This document shows positions 19,993 through 29,360 of a stretch of DNA of 64,000 nt, piece after piece. Position numbers and translations under genes: made by a program. The stretch lies in contig NZ_JYJK01000087.1 of assembly GCF_003263785.1 (NCBI RefSeq), positions 186,001-250,000 on the forward strand, written 5' to 3'. The notes under the pieces are model-generated. The model ran no database searches, had not been told where the DNA came from, and saw only the letters and a list, made by a program, of their open reading frames with translations. Numbering within the stretch: the first letter of the stretch is position 1; every line of letters starts with the position of its first letter. The DNA is from Vibrio variabilis (lineage in GTDB: Bacteria > Pseudomonadota > Gammaproteobacteria > Enterobacterales > Vibrionaceae).

Positions 19993-20678
19993 ATGAGTTG
20001 TTCAAGACGAAATTTTCTTGCCGGCACGGGCGCTGTGATTTTCACCACTGGTGTAGCAACAACGTCAGTCGTCACTGCACGTAATTCAGTGGCAAGCGAA
20101 GAAACCGAGAAAGCGGTGCGCTATGGCATGCTCCATGACGAAAATGCATGTATTGGCTGTACGGCTTGTACCGATGCATGTCGTGAAGTAAACAACGTGC
20201 CTGAAGGGGTTTCCAGACTGGAGATCCACCGCTCAGAGCCGATAGGCGAATACCCCGATGTTGAATACCGATTCACTCGTGAGTCATGTCAGCATTGTGA
20301 GAGCCCTCCTTGTGTTTACGTGTGTCCAACGGGCGCTGCATACAAAGATGAGAAGACAGGTATCATCGACGTCCACAAAGAAAAGTGCGTGGGTTGTGGT
20401 TACTGTTTAGCCGCTTGTCCTTATCAAGTGCGCTTTTTCCATCCGGAGAATCACTCTGCCGACAAATGTAATTTCTGCCGCGATACCAACTTGGCTCAGG
20501 GCAAGCTGCCTGCATGTGTAGAGAGTTGTCCAACTAAGGCATTGGTGTTTGGTGATTTGAATGATCCCAATAGCGACATCAATAAAGATCTGAGCATTAA
20601 AGTGATTTATCGCGATAAGGAGCATCTAGCACGAAACCTAAGCTGTTCAAAGCCGCATTCCACAAGGGGGAGGTGTAG
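19993..20678 (+). CDS. nrfC: NrfC, 4Fe-4S ferredoxin-type subunit (frameshifted near its end)
   Basis: Begins MSCSRRNFLAGTGAVIFTTG, a twin-arginine signal (SRRNFL). Four ferredoxin-like cysteine clusters follow (CIGCTACTDAC, CQHCESPPCVYVC, CVGCGYCLAACPY, CNFCRD...CVESCP), as in NrfC/DmsB-type subunits with four 4Fe-4S centres. Near 20629 CTAGGCACG appears to have lost a G; restoring it gives a stop TAG at 20676-20678 and a 228-residue protein, normal for NrfC. As sequenced the frame runs on into nrfD, making a false 547-residue fusion from this start. It passes electrons from NrfD towards NrfB. Confidence 0.93.
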
Positions 20679-20679
20679 T

Positions 20680-21636
20680 ATGAGTACGTGGGAAACAGCC
20701 TTTCATTTCGACTCCCTTGTTTGGGACTGGATCATAGCGATCTATCTGTTCTTGGCTGGCATGTCTGCAGGCTCGGCACTGATTGCCATTTACCTCAAGC
20801 GTAAGGTTATTGAAGGCGACCCAGCGCAAAATGGCATTATGAAGGCGATGGCTTGGCTAGCGCCATTTGGCATCATTGTTGGCTTGCTTATCTTAGTATT
20901 CCACCTGACCAAACCATTAGAATTCTGGAAAATCATGATTTACTACAATCCATCCTCGGTAATGTCGATGGGTGTCATCTTATTCCAAGTTTATATGGCG
21001 GTGTTGTTTGTCTGGATTGGTATGATTTTCAGGAAGCCAATCATGGATGTGCTAGGAAGCAAGTTCGATTTTGTTGAGACTATTTTGCTCAAGCTGGAGA
21101 AAATTGAAAACGGACTAGAGCTGTTTTTAGGTTTTCTGGCTATCGTATTGGCGGCGTATACAGGCTTCTTACTGTCTGCTCTTAAAACGTACCCGATGCT
21201 AAATAACCCAGTATTGCCAATCTTGTTCTTGTTCTCGAGCTTGTCTTCGGGCGCAGCAGCGAGTTTGCTGTTCGGTATTCTTGTGTTTAAAGAAGATTCA
21301 CATAGTCCAAGCGTGAAGTGGGTGCACAGCTTTGAGCGTCCTGTTGTGTTGTTTGAACTGTTTGTGATTGTGACTTTCTTTACCGGTCTTATCTTCAGCG
21401 GTGGTCAAAATGAAGTTGCCGCATGGAATGCTATCGGCGGTGGTTTTTGGTCTAGCTGGTTCTGGTATGGCGTGATCGGTATCGGGATGCTGCTGCCACT
21501 GGGACTAAACTACTTTAGTCCAGGTGAGGTGAAGTTGAATCACGGCTTTATTTTTGTGGTGACTACCTTGAGTTTGATTGGGGTGTTAATGCTGCGTACG
21601 TTTGTGTTGTATGCAGGGCAGATGACCGTAGTTTAA
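20680..21636 (+). CDS. nrfD: NrfD, membrane quinol-oxidising subunit
   Basis: 318 residues, the same length as E. coli NrfD, beginning MSTWETAFHFDSLVWDWIIA at an ATG one base after the corrected nrfC stop and preceded by GGGGGAGG. About eight hydrophobic helices place it in the inner membrane (PsrC/NrfD family). It oxidises menaquinol and feeds NrfC. The following 139 bp contain a GC-rich hairpin before nrfE. Confidence 0.94.
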   Translation: MSTWETAFHFDSLVWDWIIAIYLFLAGMSAGSALIAIYLKRKVIEGDPAQNGIMKAMAWLAPFGIIVGLLILVFHLTKPLEFWKIMIYYNPSSVMSMGVILFQVYMAVLFVWIGMIFRKPIMDVLGSKFDFVETILLKLEKIENGLELFLGFLAIVLAAYTGFLLSALKTYPMLNNPVLPILFLFSSLSSGAAASLLFGILVFKEDSHSPSVKWVHSFERPVVLFELFVIVTFFTGLIFSGGQNEVAAWNAIGGGFWSSWFWYGVIGIGMLLPLGLNYFSPGEVKLNHGFIFVVTTLSLIGVLMLRTFVLYAGQMTVV

Positions 21637-21670
21637 GATGACAATAGTTTAGAACGTTTTTCAGACTAGT

Positions 21671-21691
21671 TCCCCCGTGTCTTGCGGGGGA
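21671..21691 (+). terminator. GC-rich hairpin between nrfD and nrfE
   Basis: TCCCCCG/CGGGGGA, a 7-bp stem with a 7-nt loop. Only a weak T stretch follows, so it could be an attenuating or mRNA-stabilising element separating the structural nrfBCD genes from the assembly genes. Confidence 0.5.
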
Positions 21692-21775
21692 TCTTTGAAA
21701 GCCTGTTTCGTTAATGAAAGCGTGTTTTCAAAGGTTTGATTTATTGGGATGGAAGGCCGTCTCGTATGAGGTGTT

Positions 21776-23743
21776 ATGCTCGGGTACATAGGGTTATTCA
21801 CATTAATTGCAGTAGCAGTGACGAGTTCGCTTGCCGTTTTGCAGGGAGTCTTTCTTGCGATCAAAGGCCAGCAAAATGTTGCCAGTGCGAGTAATCTAAA
21901 CCGATTTTTCAGCGCAATATCTTTTTGGTTCTCTTTCAGTGCTATCGCTGTGTTGGCTTATGCGTTTGCCGTTGACGACTTCTCTATTCGTTATGTCTCA
22001 GACAATTCCAATCACCAACTCCATTTAGGTTACAAACTCGCAGCCACGTGGGGCGGGCACCAAGGTTCGATGCTGTTTTGGGTGGTGACATTGTCACTTT
22101 GGGGCGTTGTCATTGCTTGGTCAAAGCAGCGTATCAGTGCGAAGAATCACGCAAGTTGGATCATGCAGTGCATCGTAGCAACCTTCGCTTGGTTTACTCT
22201 GGCGGCATCAAACCCGTTCGAGTTGAATGCAGTCATCCCACTTCAAGGTCGCGACTTAAACCCGATGCTTCAAGACATTGGCCTTATCATACATCCGCCT
22301 TTGCTTTACATCGGTTATGTGGGGTTTGCGTCGGTGCTCGCGATGGCGCTGGGTGCGCTACTCACAAAACACGTCGACCTTGATTGGATTCCAAGTGCAC
22401 GTTTCTATACCTTAATCGCATGGCTGTTTTTGACAGCAGGTATTGCTGTAGGCTCTTGGTGGGCCTACAACGAGTTAGGCTGGGGAGGCTGGTGGTTTTG
22501 GGACCCGGTTGAAAATGCATCGCTGCTTCCATGGCTTACCGCGACTGCGTTACTGCACACCATGATGGTTGCTCGTAGCAAACAGCTTGTTTTTTGGACC
22601 TACTCTCTCGCGTTTATCACTTTCTGTTTGAGTATTCTTGGCACCTTCATTGTACGCTCTGGGGTGCTGACATCGGTGCATGCTTTTGCTGTAGACCCTA
22701 CCAAAGGCTTTAGCTTGCTGGCAATTTTAACCTTGGTGTTTGTATTCGCGTTTGTCGCTTTAATTGTTAGAGCCGACTCCATCAAGTCGCTTAGTATTAC
22801 AAGCTGGGTGACTAAACCATTTCTAGTTCTGATGTCAGCCAATTTGTTTGTATTGGCTACCGCCGTCGTTGTGTTTGGTACCTTCTATCCGATGGTTTAC
22901 GAACTCGCAGGGCTTGGGAATATCTCCGTTGGTGCTCCTTACTTTAACTTGATGTTTGGTCCCATCGCGATAGTGAGCTTATTTGTCATGGGAGCGGTAC
23001 CGTTTCTTAGCTGGTCGCGTAACAGTCAGAAGCTGAGTATTGGGCAGCCCTCTATATTGTTGGTTGTTTCACTGATAGTGGCCTTTGCTGTCGTGATCTA
23101 TTGCACCACGCACCATGAGTCAGTCGGCGCGCAGTGGTCGACCTGGGCGCTCTTTACGGTTTGGGCAAGCCTTTGGGTGTTAATGTCACATATTGCTGCA
23201 GTTTTCGCCAAGACTAAGCAGACATCGCTCTCTGCATGTATTGCGCACATTGGTATTGCTATCGCGGCGTTTGGCTGTGTGATGAATGCTGAATATTCTT
23301 ACGAAATCACCAAGAGACTTGGTCCTGGCAGCCAAGTTGATTTTGGTGATTATCAAATTACCTACGTTGATACCCATCTATACGTAGGTCGAAACTTTAC
23401 CGCCGAGCAAGCCGTTATTGATATCACCGACAAAACCAACGACCAATATACTAGAGTTGCTACGCCCGAAAAACGTCACTATTCGGTGCGAGTTATGACC
23501 ATGACAGAGCCTTCCATGACACCACTTTGGCACGGTGATATTTATATCTCTTTGGGTGATAAAGTGGATACAACAGATTACGCCGTGCGCATTCAATTCA
23601 AAGCGTTTGTGCGTTGGATTTGGTTTGGTGCACTATTGGTTTGCATCTCTGCATGTACCGTATTGCTGAGTTCGTCCAAGAATGTGGTAGCTTCAAAAAA
23701 TACGTCATTGATGTCGTCATTGAGGGAGATTGCGAATGATTGA
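21776..23743 (+). CDS. nrfE: NrfE/CcmF-type haem lyase subunit
   Basis: 655 residues, strongly hydrophobic, with many membrane helices and the tryptophan-rich WWD haem-handling domain (WAYNELGWGGWWFWDPVENASLLPWL, about residues 226-251). CcmF/NrfE ligates haem to apocytochromes; NrfE is needed for the unusual CXXCK haem of NrfA. The length is nearer CcmF (about 650) than E. coli NrfE (about 550). GAGGTGTT precedes the ATG. It overlaps nrfF by 8 bp. Confidence 0.88.
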   Translation: MLGYIGLFTLIAVAVTSSLAVLQGVFLAIKGQQNVASASNLNRFFSAISFWFSFSAIAVLAYAFAVDDFSIRYVSDNSNHQLHLGYKLAATWGGHQGSMLFWVVTLSLWGVVIAWSKQRISAKNHASWIMQCIVATFAWFTLAASNPFELNAVIPLQGRDLNPMLQDIGLIIHPPLLYIGYVGFASVLAMALGALLTKHVDLDWIPSARFYTLIAWLFLTAGIAVGSWWAYNELGWGGWWFWDPVENASLLPWLTATALLHTMMVARSKQLVFWTYSLAFITFCLSILGTFIVRSGVLTSVHAFAVDPTKGFSLLAILTLVFVFAFVALIVRADSIKSLSITSWVTKPFLVLMSANLFVLATAVVVFGTFYPMVYELAGLGNISVGAPYFNLMFGPIAIVSLFVMGAVPFLSWSRNSQKLSIGQPSILLVVSLIVAFAVVIYCTTHHESVGAQWSTWALFTVWASLWVLMSHIAAVFAKTKQTSLSACIAHIGIAIAAFGCVMNAEYSYEITKRLGPGSQVDFGDYQITYVDTHLYVGRNFTAEQAVIDITDKTNDQYTRVATPEKRHYSVRVMTMTEPSMTPLWHGDIYISLGDKVDTTDYAVRIQFKAFVRWIWFGALLVCISACTVLLSSSKNVVASKNTSLMSSLREIAND

Positions 23744-24176
23744 TAAATTGCGTTTGGCTTTCTCAGCAATCACCTCACTAATCACGCTGCTGTTTGCACT
23801 CTTGCTATGCTCAAGTCATGCATTCGCGACACAAGCGCACTCCGTTGACCTGTTTGAGTTTGATACGCCCAATCAGCAGAAGCAAGCTATCACTCTCGCC
23901 AAAACGCTTCGTTGTCCCATGTGCCAAAACCAAAACCTGATCGAGTCTAACTCTCCAGTCGCAAAGGATATCCGATTACGAGTGTTTGAGTTGGTCAAAT
24001 CAGGGAAAAGCAATCAGCAAGTAAAAGACTACATGGTCGAACGCTATGGAGAGCACGTCCTTTATCAGCCCTCATTGACTGGTAAAAACATGATCCTATG
24101 GGGAATGCCCATCGTCTTCGCCTTATTACTCGGCGGTATGATGGTTGTGACTATTCGTCGAAATTCCCTTAAATAG
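23736..24176 (+). CDS. nrfF: NrfF/CcmH-type thiol-disulfide haem lyase subunit
   Basis: 146 residues from the ATG at 23736 (GGGAG upstream), overlapping nrfE. It has a signal/anchor helix (about 10-32), a periplasmic domain with the redox motif LRCPMCQNQNLIESNS (CXXC) and the family segment VFELVKSGKSNQQVKDYMVERYGEHVLY, and a C-terminal membrane helix. It reduces the apocytochrome CXXCK/CXXCH thiols for haem attachment together with NrfE. Confidence 0.9.
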   Translation: MIDKLRLAFSAITSLITLLFALLLCSSHAFATQAHSVDLFEFDTPNQQKQAITLAKTLRCPMCQNQNLIESNSPVAKDIRLRVFELVKSGKSNQQVKDYMVERYGEHVLYQPSLTGKNMILWGMPIVFALLLGGMMVVTIRRNSLK

Positions 24177-24262
24177 CTTGCTCGATATAAATAGACTATT
24201 GATATTAAAGCCTAAATTGTTTATCTCTATAACAAGTTCAAGGATGAAGGAGATAAGCTGCT

Positions 24263-24682
24263 ATGCCGTATTCGGTATCTACTGATAAACAACACCTCGA
24301 TATCACACTCATACACCGCTATCTCTCAAACAGCTATTGGGCGAAAGGCGTTCCTTTATCTGTGGTTGAAAAATCGATTGAGCACTCTTTGTGTTTTGGC
24401 GCCTATGACAGTGACGGTAACCAAGTAGGTTTTGCACGTATTATTACTGACCGTGCGACGTTTGCGTATCTAAGTGATGTCTTTGTCGTTGATGACAAGC
24501 AAGGGCAAGGTATTGCCAAACTGATATTAAGTACGATTGAAGAGCACCCTGATTTACAAGGCTTGAGACGTACCATGCTCGGCACTGTCGACGCGCATTC
24601 GCTCTATCAGAAATTTGGGTTTAAATCGATTCAACAGCCGGAGTTCTTGATGCAGAAAAAGGGAATTGAAGCCTATGTCTAA
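24263..24682 (+). CDS. GNAT-family acetyltransferase
   Basis: 139 residues with the GNAT core: FARIITDRATFAYLSDVFVVDDKQGQGIAKLIL, where QGQGIAKLIL is the acetyl-CoA loop (motif A). C-terminal LYQKFGFKSI is the usual tyrosine/motif B end. It is a small cytoplasmic acetyltransferase of unknown substrate. It heads a compact run of five genes; its TAA overlaps the next ATG. Confidence 0.85.
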   Translation: MPYSVSTDKQHLDITLIHRYLSNSYWAKGVPLSVVEKSIEHSLCFGAYDSDGNQVGFARIITDRATFAYLSDVFVVDDKQGQGIAKLILSTIEEHPDLQGLRRTMLGTVDAHSLYQKFGFKSIQQPEFLMQKKGIEAYV

Positions 24683-25169
24683 CTTTAAAGGCTTCAGTAG
24701 CGAAGAAAGAGGCTATTCACTTTTGACAGATGCGCCTCAGCATAAGTCCACAGTCATCGATTGGTATTTTGATGCTTGGGGCAAGCGCGATCCTAACAAC
24801 ACTCTAGAAAGCTACTCCGAAAAGCTCGAGAGCTTTCTGCAAGATGGCTCTATCCCGGCACACGTTGTTATTTGCGATGGCGAACGGCTAGTGGCCACTG
24901 CGCATATTCGAAAGCATGAAATCCCGAGTTACGAGGATTATGAGATGTGGCTCGGCGGTGTTTATGTTGACTCTGAATATAGAGGTCAAGGCGTCGCAAG
25001 AACTGTTGTTAATAGTGTGATTGAAGAAGCAAAATCCCGCGGCATTATAGCGCTTTATTTGCAAACGGAAGATCTATCTGGCGGGTTATACGCGAAGCTC
25101 GGATGGAAAAAGCTTCATCAAACTAATAATAAAGGCTGTGAGGTGATAGTCATGGTCAAGGAGTTATAG
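24675..25169 (+). CDS. GNAT-family acetyltransferase
   Basis: 164 residues. The ATG at 24675 overlaps the previous stop codon, so it is preferred to the upstream TTG. Motif A is VYVDSEYRGQGVARTVVNSVIEEA and the C-terminal part has YAKLGWKKLHQ. The substrate is unknown. The next gene follows after 1 bp, indicating one transcript. Confidence 0.83.
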   Translation: MSNFKGFSSEERGYSLLTDAPQHKSTVIDWYFDAWGKRDPNNTLESYSEKLESFLQDGSIPAHVVICDGERLVATAHIRKHEIPSYEDYEMWLGGVYVDSEYRGQGVARTVVNSVIEEAKSRGIIALYLQTEDLSGGLYAKLGWKKLHQTNNKGCEVIVMVKEL

Positions 25170-25170
25170 C

Positions 25171-25638
25171 ATGACACCGATTCAACGAGAGTTTTTCCAA
25201 CAGTTTCTCGATACTCTGCCGAACCCTGAAAGCGTCGATATCGACAACGTCATTGCTGAGCACTACTGCGCCGATGAATACAACGCCAACGAGTGCGCCA
25301 GACTGATCAACGAAGGGATCAAAACCGCATCATGTGGACTAAAAGCAGGTTGGGATGCCGAAGACGAGCCATTACCTCAAGTAGGCAGCTATTCGCTTGT
25401 CTTAGATTGGCAACAAAACCCGATATGTGTGATTCAATTAACGTCTGTTGAAGTGTGTCCGTTCAATCAAGTGAGCGAAGAATTCGCACATGCAGAGGGA
25501 GAAGGCGATCGCACCTACGCTTGGTGGAAAGAGGCACATATTAAGTTTTTCGAATGGTACGCTAACGAAATTGGTGTTGTGTTTTCGCCCGAAAGTGAAT
25601 TAGTGCTAGAGCGTTTTAAAAAGGTGTATCCAAGCTAA
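25171..25638 (+). CDS. ASCH-domain protein
   Basis: 155 residues with ASCH features: INEGIKTASCGLKAGWD near the N-terminus, a small beta-barrel core with PQVGSYSLVLDWQQNPICVIQLTSVEVCPFNQV, and EGEGDRTYAWWKEAHIKFF. ASCH domains share the PUA-like fold and are thought to bind RNA or modified nucleotides; the precise function is not known. It is embedded in the GNAT gene run and starts 1 bp after the preceding stop. Confidence 0.8.
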   Translation: MTPIQREFFQQFLDTLPNPESVDIDNVIAEHYCADEYNANECARLINEGIKTASCGLKAGWDAEDEPLPQVGSYSLVLDWQQNPICVIQLTSVEVCPFNQVSEEFAHAEGEGDRTYAWWKEAHIKFFEWYANEIGVVFSPESELVLERFKKVYPS

Positions 25639-26154
25639 ATGAAAAGTATCACTATCCAAACTGAATGTCTTTCTATGGCGCAGATCACTCAAGCCGATCT
25701 TGACTTGTTTAAACGCTTACAGACCGAGCCCAAGGTTATTGAGCTTTGTTTCGATAAACCTAGCGATGAAGAAATTCAAGCGAGATTTGAAGAGCGTCTA
25801 CCGACATGGGTCAAAGGCTCAGAACAGTGGCTCTGTTTGGTTATCTCACTAAAGCAAACTAGTGAAGCCGTTGGAGTGACTGGCTTTAAAGTCATTGATG
25901 GCTGTGCAGAAGTGGGGTATTTGCTTCTGCCTGAATTTCATGGGCGTGGGATTGGTACTGAATCGCTAGAAGCTTTAATCAAATGGGCGGAGCGCGATCT
26001 CGATCTCAACACGTTTTCCGCGATTGTGACAAAAGGAAACAGAGGTTCAGAGCGTGTGTTAGAGAAATGCGGCTTTGTGCTGACTAAGGTTGATAAAGAC
26101 GCCTATCAAATTGGTGATCAAACCTATGATGACCACATCTTTCACCGCGGCTAA
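25639..26154 (+). CDS. GNAT-family acetyltransferase (RimJ/RimL-like)
   Basis: 171 residues, beginning immediately after the ASCH stop. VGYLLLPEFHGRGIGTESLEALIKWA is the acetyl-CoA binding motif, and SERVLEKCGFVLTKV is the typical RimJ/RimL-type end in which an N-terminal amino group or a small amine is acetylated. The target is unknown. Confidence 0.85.
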   Translation: MKSITIQTECLSMAQITQADLDLFKRLQTEPKVIELCFDKPSDEEIQARFEERLPTWVKGSEQWLCLVISLKQTSEAVGVTGFKVIDGCAEVGYLLLPEFHGRGIGTESLEALIKWAERDLDLNTFSAIVTKGNRGSERVLEKCGFVLTKVDKDAYQIGDQTYDDHIFHRG

Positions 26155-26172
26155 TGTCACAAGGATTGCTCT

Positions 26173-26658
26173 TTGATTCGTAATGTCACCGCAGCGGATG
26201 CGGATGCTATCGCAACGATTTACAACCACTACATAGTCCATTCAACGTGCACGTTTGAAGAAGAAATTGTGTCAGCGCAGCAAATGGCGGAGCGTATTGA
26301 GATGCTGATTGACTCGCAGATGCCTTGGCTTGTGTATGAGCACCAAGGACAAGTGATAGGTTACTGTTATGCCAAGCAATGGAACGCGAGAAGCGCCTAT
26401 AGGTTTACGGCTGAATCTTCTGTTTATCTCTCCCCTGAGTGCCCGATAAAAGGGGTGGGTAGTAGGCTCTATGAGCAATTATTTAGCCGATTACGTGACG
26501 ATGGTATCAAGAACGTCATGAGCGTCATCACACTACCTAACGATCAAAGTACCAGATTCCACCATAAAATGGGTATGGAGCAAGTCGGGCACTTTAAACA
26601 AATTGGCTTCAAGTTTGACCGCTGGCTAGATGTTGGATACTGGCAAAAAACGCTCTAA
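26173..26658 (+). CDS. GNAT-family acetyltransferase (phosphinothricin-acetyltransferase-like)
   Basis: 161 residues from a TTG start at 26173; AAGGA at 26161-26165 gives normal spacing and no ATG is available. The opening MIRNVTAADADAIATIYNHYI and the segment TFEEE, then VIGYCYAKQWNARSAYRFTAESSVYL, match the Pat/YwnH subfamily that acetylates phosphinothricin or methionine sulfone-type amino acids. It closes the gene run with 18 bp spacing. Confidence 0.8.
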   Translation: MIRNVTAADADAIATIYNHYIVHSTCTFEEEIVSAQQMAERIEMLIDSQMPWLVYEHQGQVIGYCYAKQWNARSAYRFTAESSVYLSPECPIKGVGSRLYEQLFSRLRDDGIKNVMSVITLPNDQSTRFHHKMGMEQVGHFKQIGFKFDRWLDVGYWQKTL

Positions 26659-26838
26659 GCCACAGTAGCAACTGTGGTTGATCCTAGATAGATTCTAGTT
26701 CTGGTAGTAACCGAGTCTCTCAAGTTGTCACCGTAAGCGATAAATCTGACCGACACCTCCATAGTTTCTTCACTTAATATCTTTCCTTCATGCAGTGTCT
26801 CTGCAGTTCAGACGTCCTATATCCATTTCCTATCAATA

Positions 26839-26867
26839 GGTGAGGCTTTAATCCTCTGCTGCAGAGT
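26839..26867. promoter_or_regulatory. Operator-like sequence before the efflux operon (copy 1)
   Basis: Contains the palindrome CTCTGCTGCAGAG (26854-26866) preceded by GGTGAGG and AATC. A matching 29-bp element, 25 positions identical, is at 29360-29388 before the secreted amidase gene. A further TCTCTGCAG lies at 26799-26807. The element ends 54 bp before the 26922 start codon. The rest of the 263-bp gap after 26658 shows nothing else. Confidence 0.55.
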
Positions 26868-26921
26868 GTGCGTGTTTTCTTTAGTGAGGTGTAATGCATT
26901 CTCACTTTAAGAGGATTCGAT

Positions 26922-27125
26922 ATGCCACATGAAATAACCATTGGCGAAATTTACATTCCACCCTTTCTATTGGTGATTTCGCTCTCCTATATAGCTACCC
27001 ATTTTGTCACTGCGATGTTCGCTAAGTTTAACGTCTATAGGCACATAGCTTACCCTGCCATCGCAGATATCAGTTTATTTATTTTAATGAGTCTGATCAT
27101 TGGTCTGCTCATTCCTTTTGTATGA
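26922..27125 (+). CDS. DUF1656 (AaeX-like) small membrane protein
   Basis: 67 residues with two hydrophobic helices (about 12-32 and 44-66) and the DUF1656 opening EITIGEIYIPPFLL. In E. coli AaeX is encoded in front of the AaeA-AaeB aromatic acid efflux pump; the same order is present here. AAGAGG precedes the ATG. Its individual role is unknown. Confidence 0.82.
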   Translation: MPHEITIGEIYIPPFLLVISLSYIATHFVTAMFAKFNVYRHIAYPAIADISLFILMSLIIGLLIPFV

Positions 27126-27133
27126 GGTGACTT

Positions 27134-27997
27134 ATGTTTCACAAAACCATGACTACCGCGATTCTTGCTATAGCAGCAGGAGCTGGTGCTTACGCGTACT
27201 ACACACATAGCGTTCAAAACCCATGGACACGAGATGGACAGGTGCGAGCACACATTGTTCAGGTTACTCCGCGCGTGACTGGGCAGGTTGTCGCATTCCA
27301 CGTGACCGATAACCAACAGGTCAAAGCGGGCGATGTCTTGTTTAAAGTTGATGACAGCCAATACAAGGCGGGGTTAGCGAGTGCTAAAGCGGCAGAGCAA
27401 CAGGCAAAAGCACTGCTTAGAAAAGCACAAAATGAGCAGCATCGAGCAGAGGCGCTAGAACATAAAGTACAAGGCTCGGTGTCGACATTGGCATTGAACA
27501 ACTATGAGAGTGCAGTAGAGACTGCAGAGGCAAATGTGGCCGCCGCGAAAGCAAACACCCAAGAGGCAGAGCTGTTACTTGAATACACCGAAGTCAAAGC
27601 CCCAGTCGATGGATACATTACTAACCTGAATTATCGAGTAGGCTCTCAGGTAGTTGCTAACGCGCCTGTTGTCGCATTGATTGATGAGAATAGCTTTTGG
27701 ATCGAGGGTTTCTTCAAAGAAACAGACTTAAGCGATGTTAAGTTAGACCAAAATGCACGAGTGACTTTGCTGTCTGATAGCAAACAGGCCTTAGAAGGCA
27801 AAATAGAAAGCATCGGCTACGGCATTTCAAAAGCGGATGGAAGCACGGGGAATGCGCTACTTCCAAACGTGAACCCGAACTTTCAATGGATTAGGTTAGC
27901 GCAGCGTTTACCTGTGAAAGTAAAGCTCGACCGCATCCCAGACGACCTTCAGCTGCGTGTTGGAACCACAGCTTCTGTTCAGATCTTGTCTGATTGA
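27134..27997 (+). CDS. HlyD-family efflux periplasmic adaptor (AaeA-like)
   Basis: 287 residues: an N-terminal membrane anchor (about 5-23), lipoyl half-motifs (TPRVTGQVVAFHVTDNQQVKAGDVLFKVDDSQY and YTEVKAPVDGYITNL) flanking an alpha-helical coiled-coil hairpin (about 80-150), then a beta-barrel domain (SFWIEGFFKETDLSDV). It links the inner-membrane FUSC pump to the outer membrane. GAGGTGACTT-ATG; 8 bp after the DUF1656 gene. Confidence 0.9.
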   Translation: MFHKTMTTAILAIAAGAGAYAYYTHSVQNPWTRDGQVRAHIVQVTPRVTGQVVAFHVTDNQQVKAGDVLFKVDDSQYKAGLASAKAAEQQAKALLRKAQNEQHRAEALEHKVQGSVSTLALNNYESAVETAEANVAAAKANTQEAELLLEYTEVKAPVDGYITNLNYRVGSQVVANAPVVALIDENSFWIEGFFKETDLSDVKLDQNARVTLLSDSKQALEGKIESIGYGISKADGSTGNALLPNVNPNFQWIRLAQRLPVKVKLDRIPDDLQLRVGTTASVQILSD

Positions 27998-28005
27998 GGT
28001 GAGCT

Positions 28006-29360
28006 ATGTTAAATCCGTCTATGAAAGCGGCCATTAAGTACGGGCTCGCGTTAGTTCTCGCGATGTTTTGTTCTATGTCGCTAGGGTGGTCAAAAACATC
28101 GTGGTCGATGCTTACGGTGACTGTACTTGCAACCTTAGAGATATATGGCTATTGGGCACAAAAAAGCCGCAATCGCCTCTATGGCACGGTGATAGGTACT
28201 GCTATTGCGTTTCTGATAATTGGGCTGTTTGCACAAGATCGAGTGATGTTTATCGCGTCACTCACCGCTTTCTTGTGGGTCTGTGTGTATTATCAGTCCC
28301 ACCGTTCATTGGGCTATATGTTCAATATTGCGATTACTGTCTGCTTAATCATTTCTAGCTCCGTTTCGGCGGACAGTGCCTCGGTTATCAATACTGCGAT
28401 ATTGAGAATGCAGGATACGGTACTCGGTGTAGTGGTCTTCTCATTGGTGTATCGATTGGTTTGGCCAACGTCAACGGATGAAGCTTACATCAAACGAGCC
28501 CAAACTGGGTTGGCTGACCTCCAAACGCTTTCAACCTTGCTTAAGGCCGATAAACCCGACTTTGAAGAAATCAGCAAGCTAGCTGCAAGCGTGAAGAAGA
28601 CCTCTAATGGATTAAAGGAATTGCTTTCTCTTCCGGTAGAAGATAGTGACTTTTTATCCCGTCATAGAGAGAGGCTGGTGGAGCTAAGTACGGCTGTCGA
28701 CAACGCAAGCAAGATCGTTGAGCAAGCGAGTTCTGGAGATATGGCGAACGTATCTGAACTCGATCTGCAAGTTCTTGATGAATTGACTGAAAAAGTTCGA
28801 GGCTTTCTTGCAAGTAAAGGCGATGTTCCATTGCATCACATCAACAAAAAAAGTTTGTCTATGCTGTCGCAAATGTCTCTACCCAAAGAGAAAAGGATAT
28901 TTTTTGCCAACATTGCAGCTTGTGTGACTGTCACGGCTTTTGCTTTGTGGATTTACATGCCAGTACCTAATGGCGTGCTGTTTCCAACATTGGCAGGTGT
29001 TTTGGCTGCGAACATATTGACGATTCCGGGCAAGGCGGTGAAATACATCATGTTGTTTTACACGATTATTGCATCGTTTTTGTTGTTGCAATACACCTTT
29101 ATCATGCCTTCGCTTACTGAAGCATGGCAGATTCTGACGCTCTATTTTTGTAATGCTGTGTTGCTTTGGCGCTTGTGTGACATCCTTAAAATGAGCCACT
29201 CAAGGCGCTTGCGGGGAACATCCTTGTGAACATACCTGCTAGTGCGGTTGAGTTAGTCCCTTCATTCAACATACAGGGGCCGCTCAATATGATAGTGATG
29301 TTGTTTATGTCATTGTTACTCATTGAGTTTTACTCGAAAGTGTTCTCTATTAAAGCTTAG
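28006..29360 (+). CDS. FUSC-family efflux transporter (AaeB-like; frameshifted near its end)
   Basis: About 451 residues when corrected. An N-terminal block of membrane helices (1-155), a cytoplasmic helical region (160-300) and a second membrane block (about 305-451) form the aromatic-acid-exporter/FUSC plan. As sequenced it stops at 29229. The next frame, overlapping as GTGA, supplies 44 more residues (NIPASAVELVPSFN...) that fit the family's C-terminal end. Restoring one G in TTGGCGGGG near 29211 joins them. It is the inner-membrane pump partner of the HlyD adaptor; the exported compound is unknown (aromatic acids in E. coli AaeB). Confidence 0.82.

Noticed and set aside
19885..21636. A continuous frame spanning NrfC and NrfD, apparently a fusion protein
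   Set aside because: The frame join contains a nonsense segment, and one restored G gives a normal NrfC stop and an NrfD start with its own ribosome site and exact usual length.
24263..26658. Integron cassette array for the acetyltransferase run
   Set aside because: The genes overlap and lack attC-type inverted elements between them.
29226..29360. A separate 44-residue membrane protein after the FUSC gene
   Set aside because: Its sequence fits the missing C-terminal end of the FUSC protein and joins by restoring one G near 29211.
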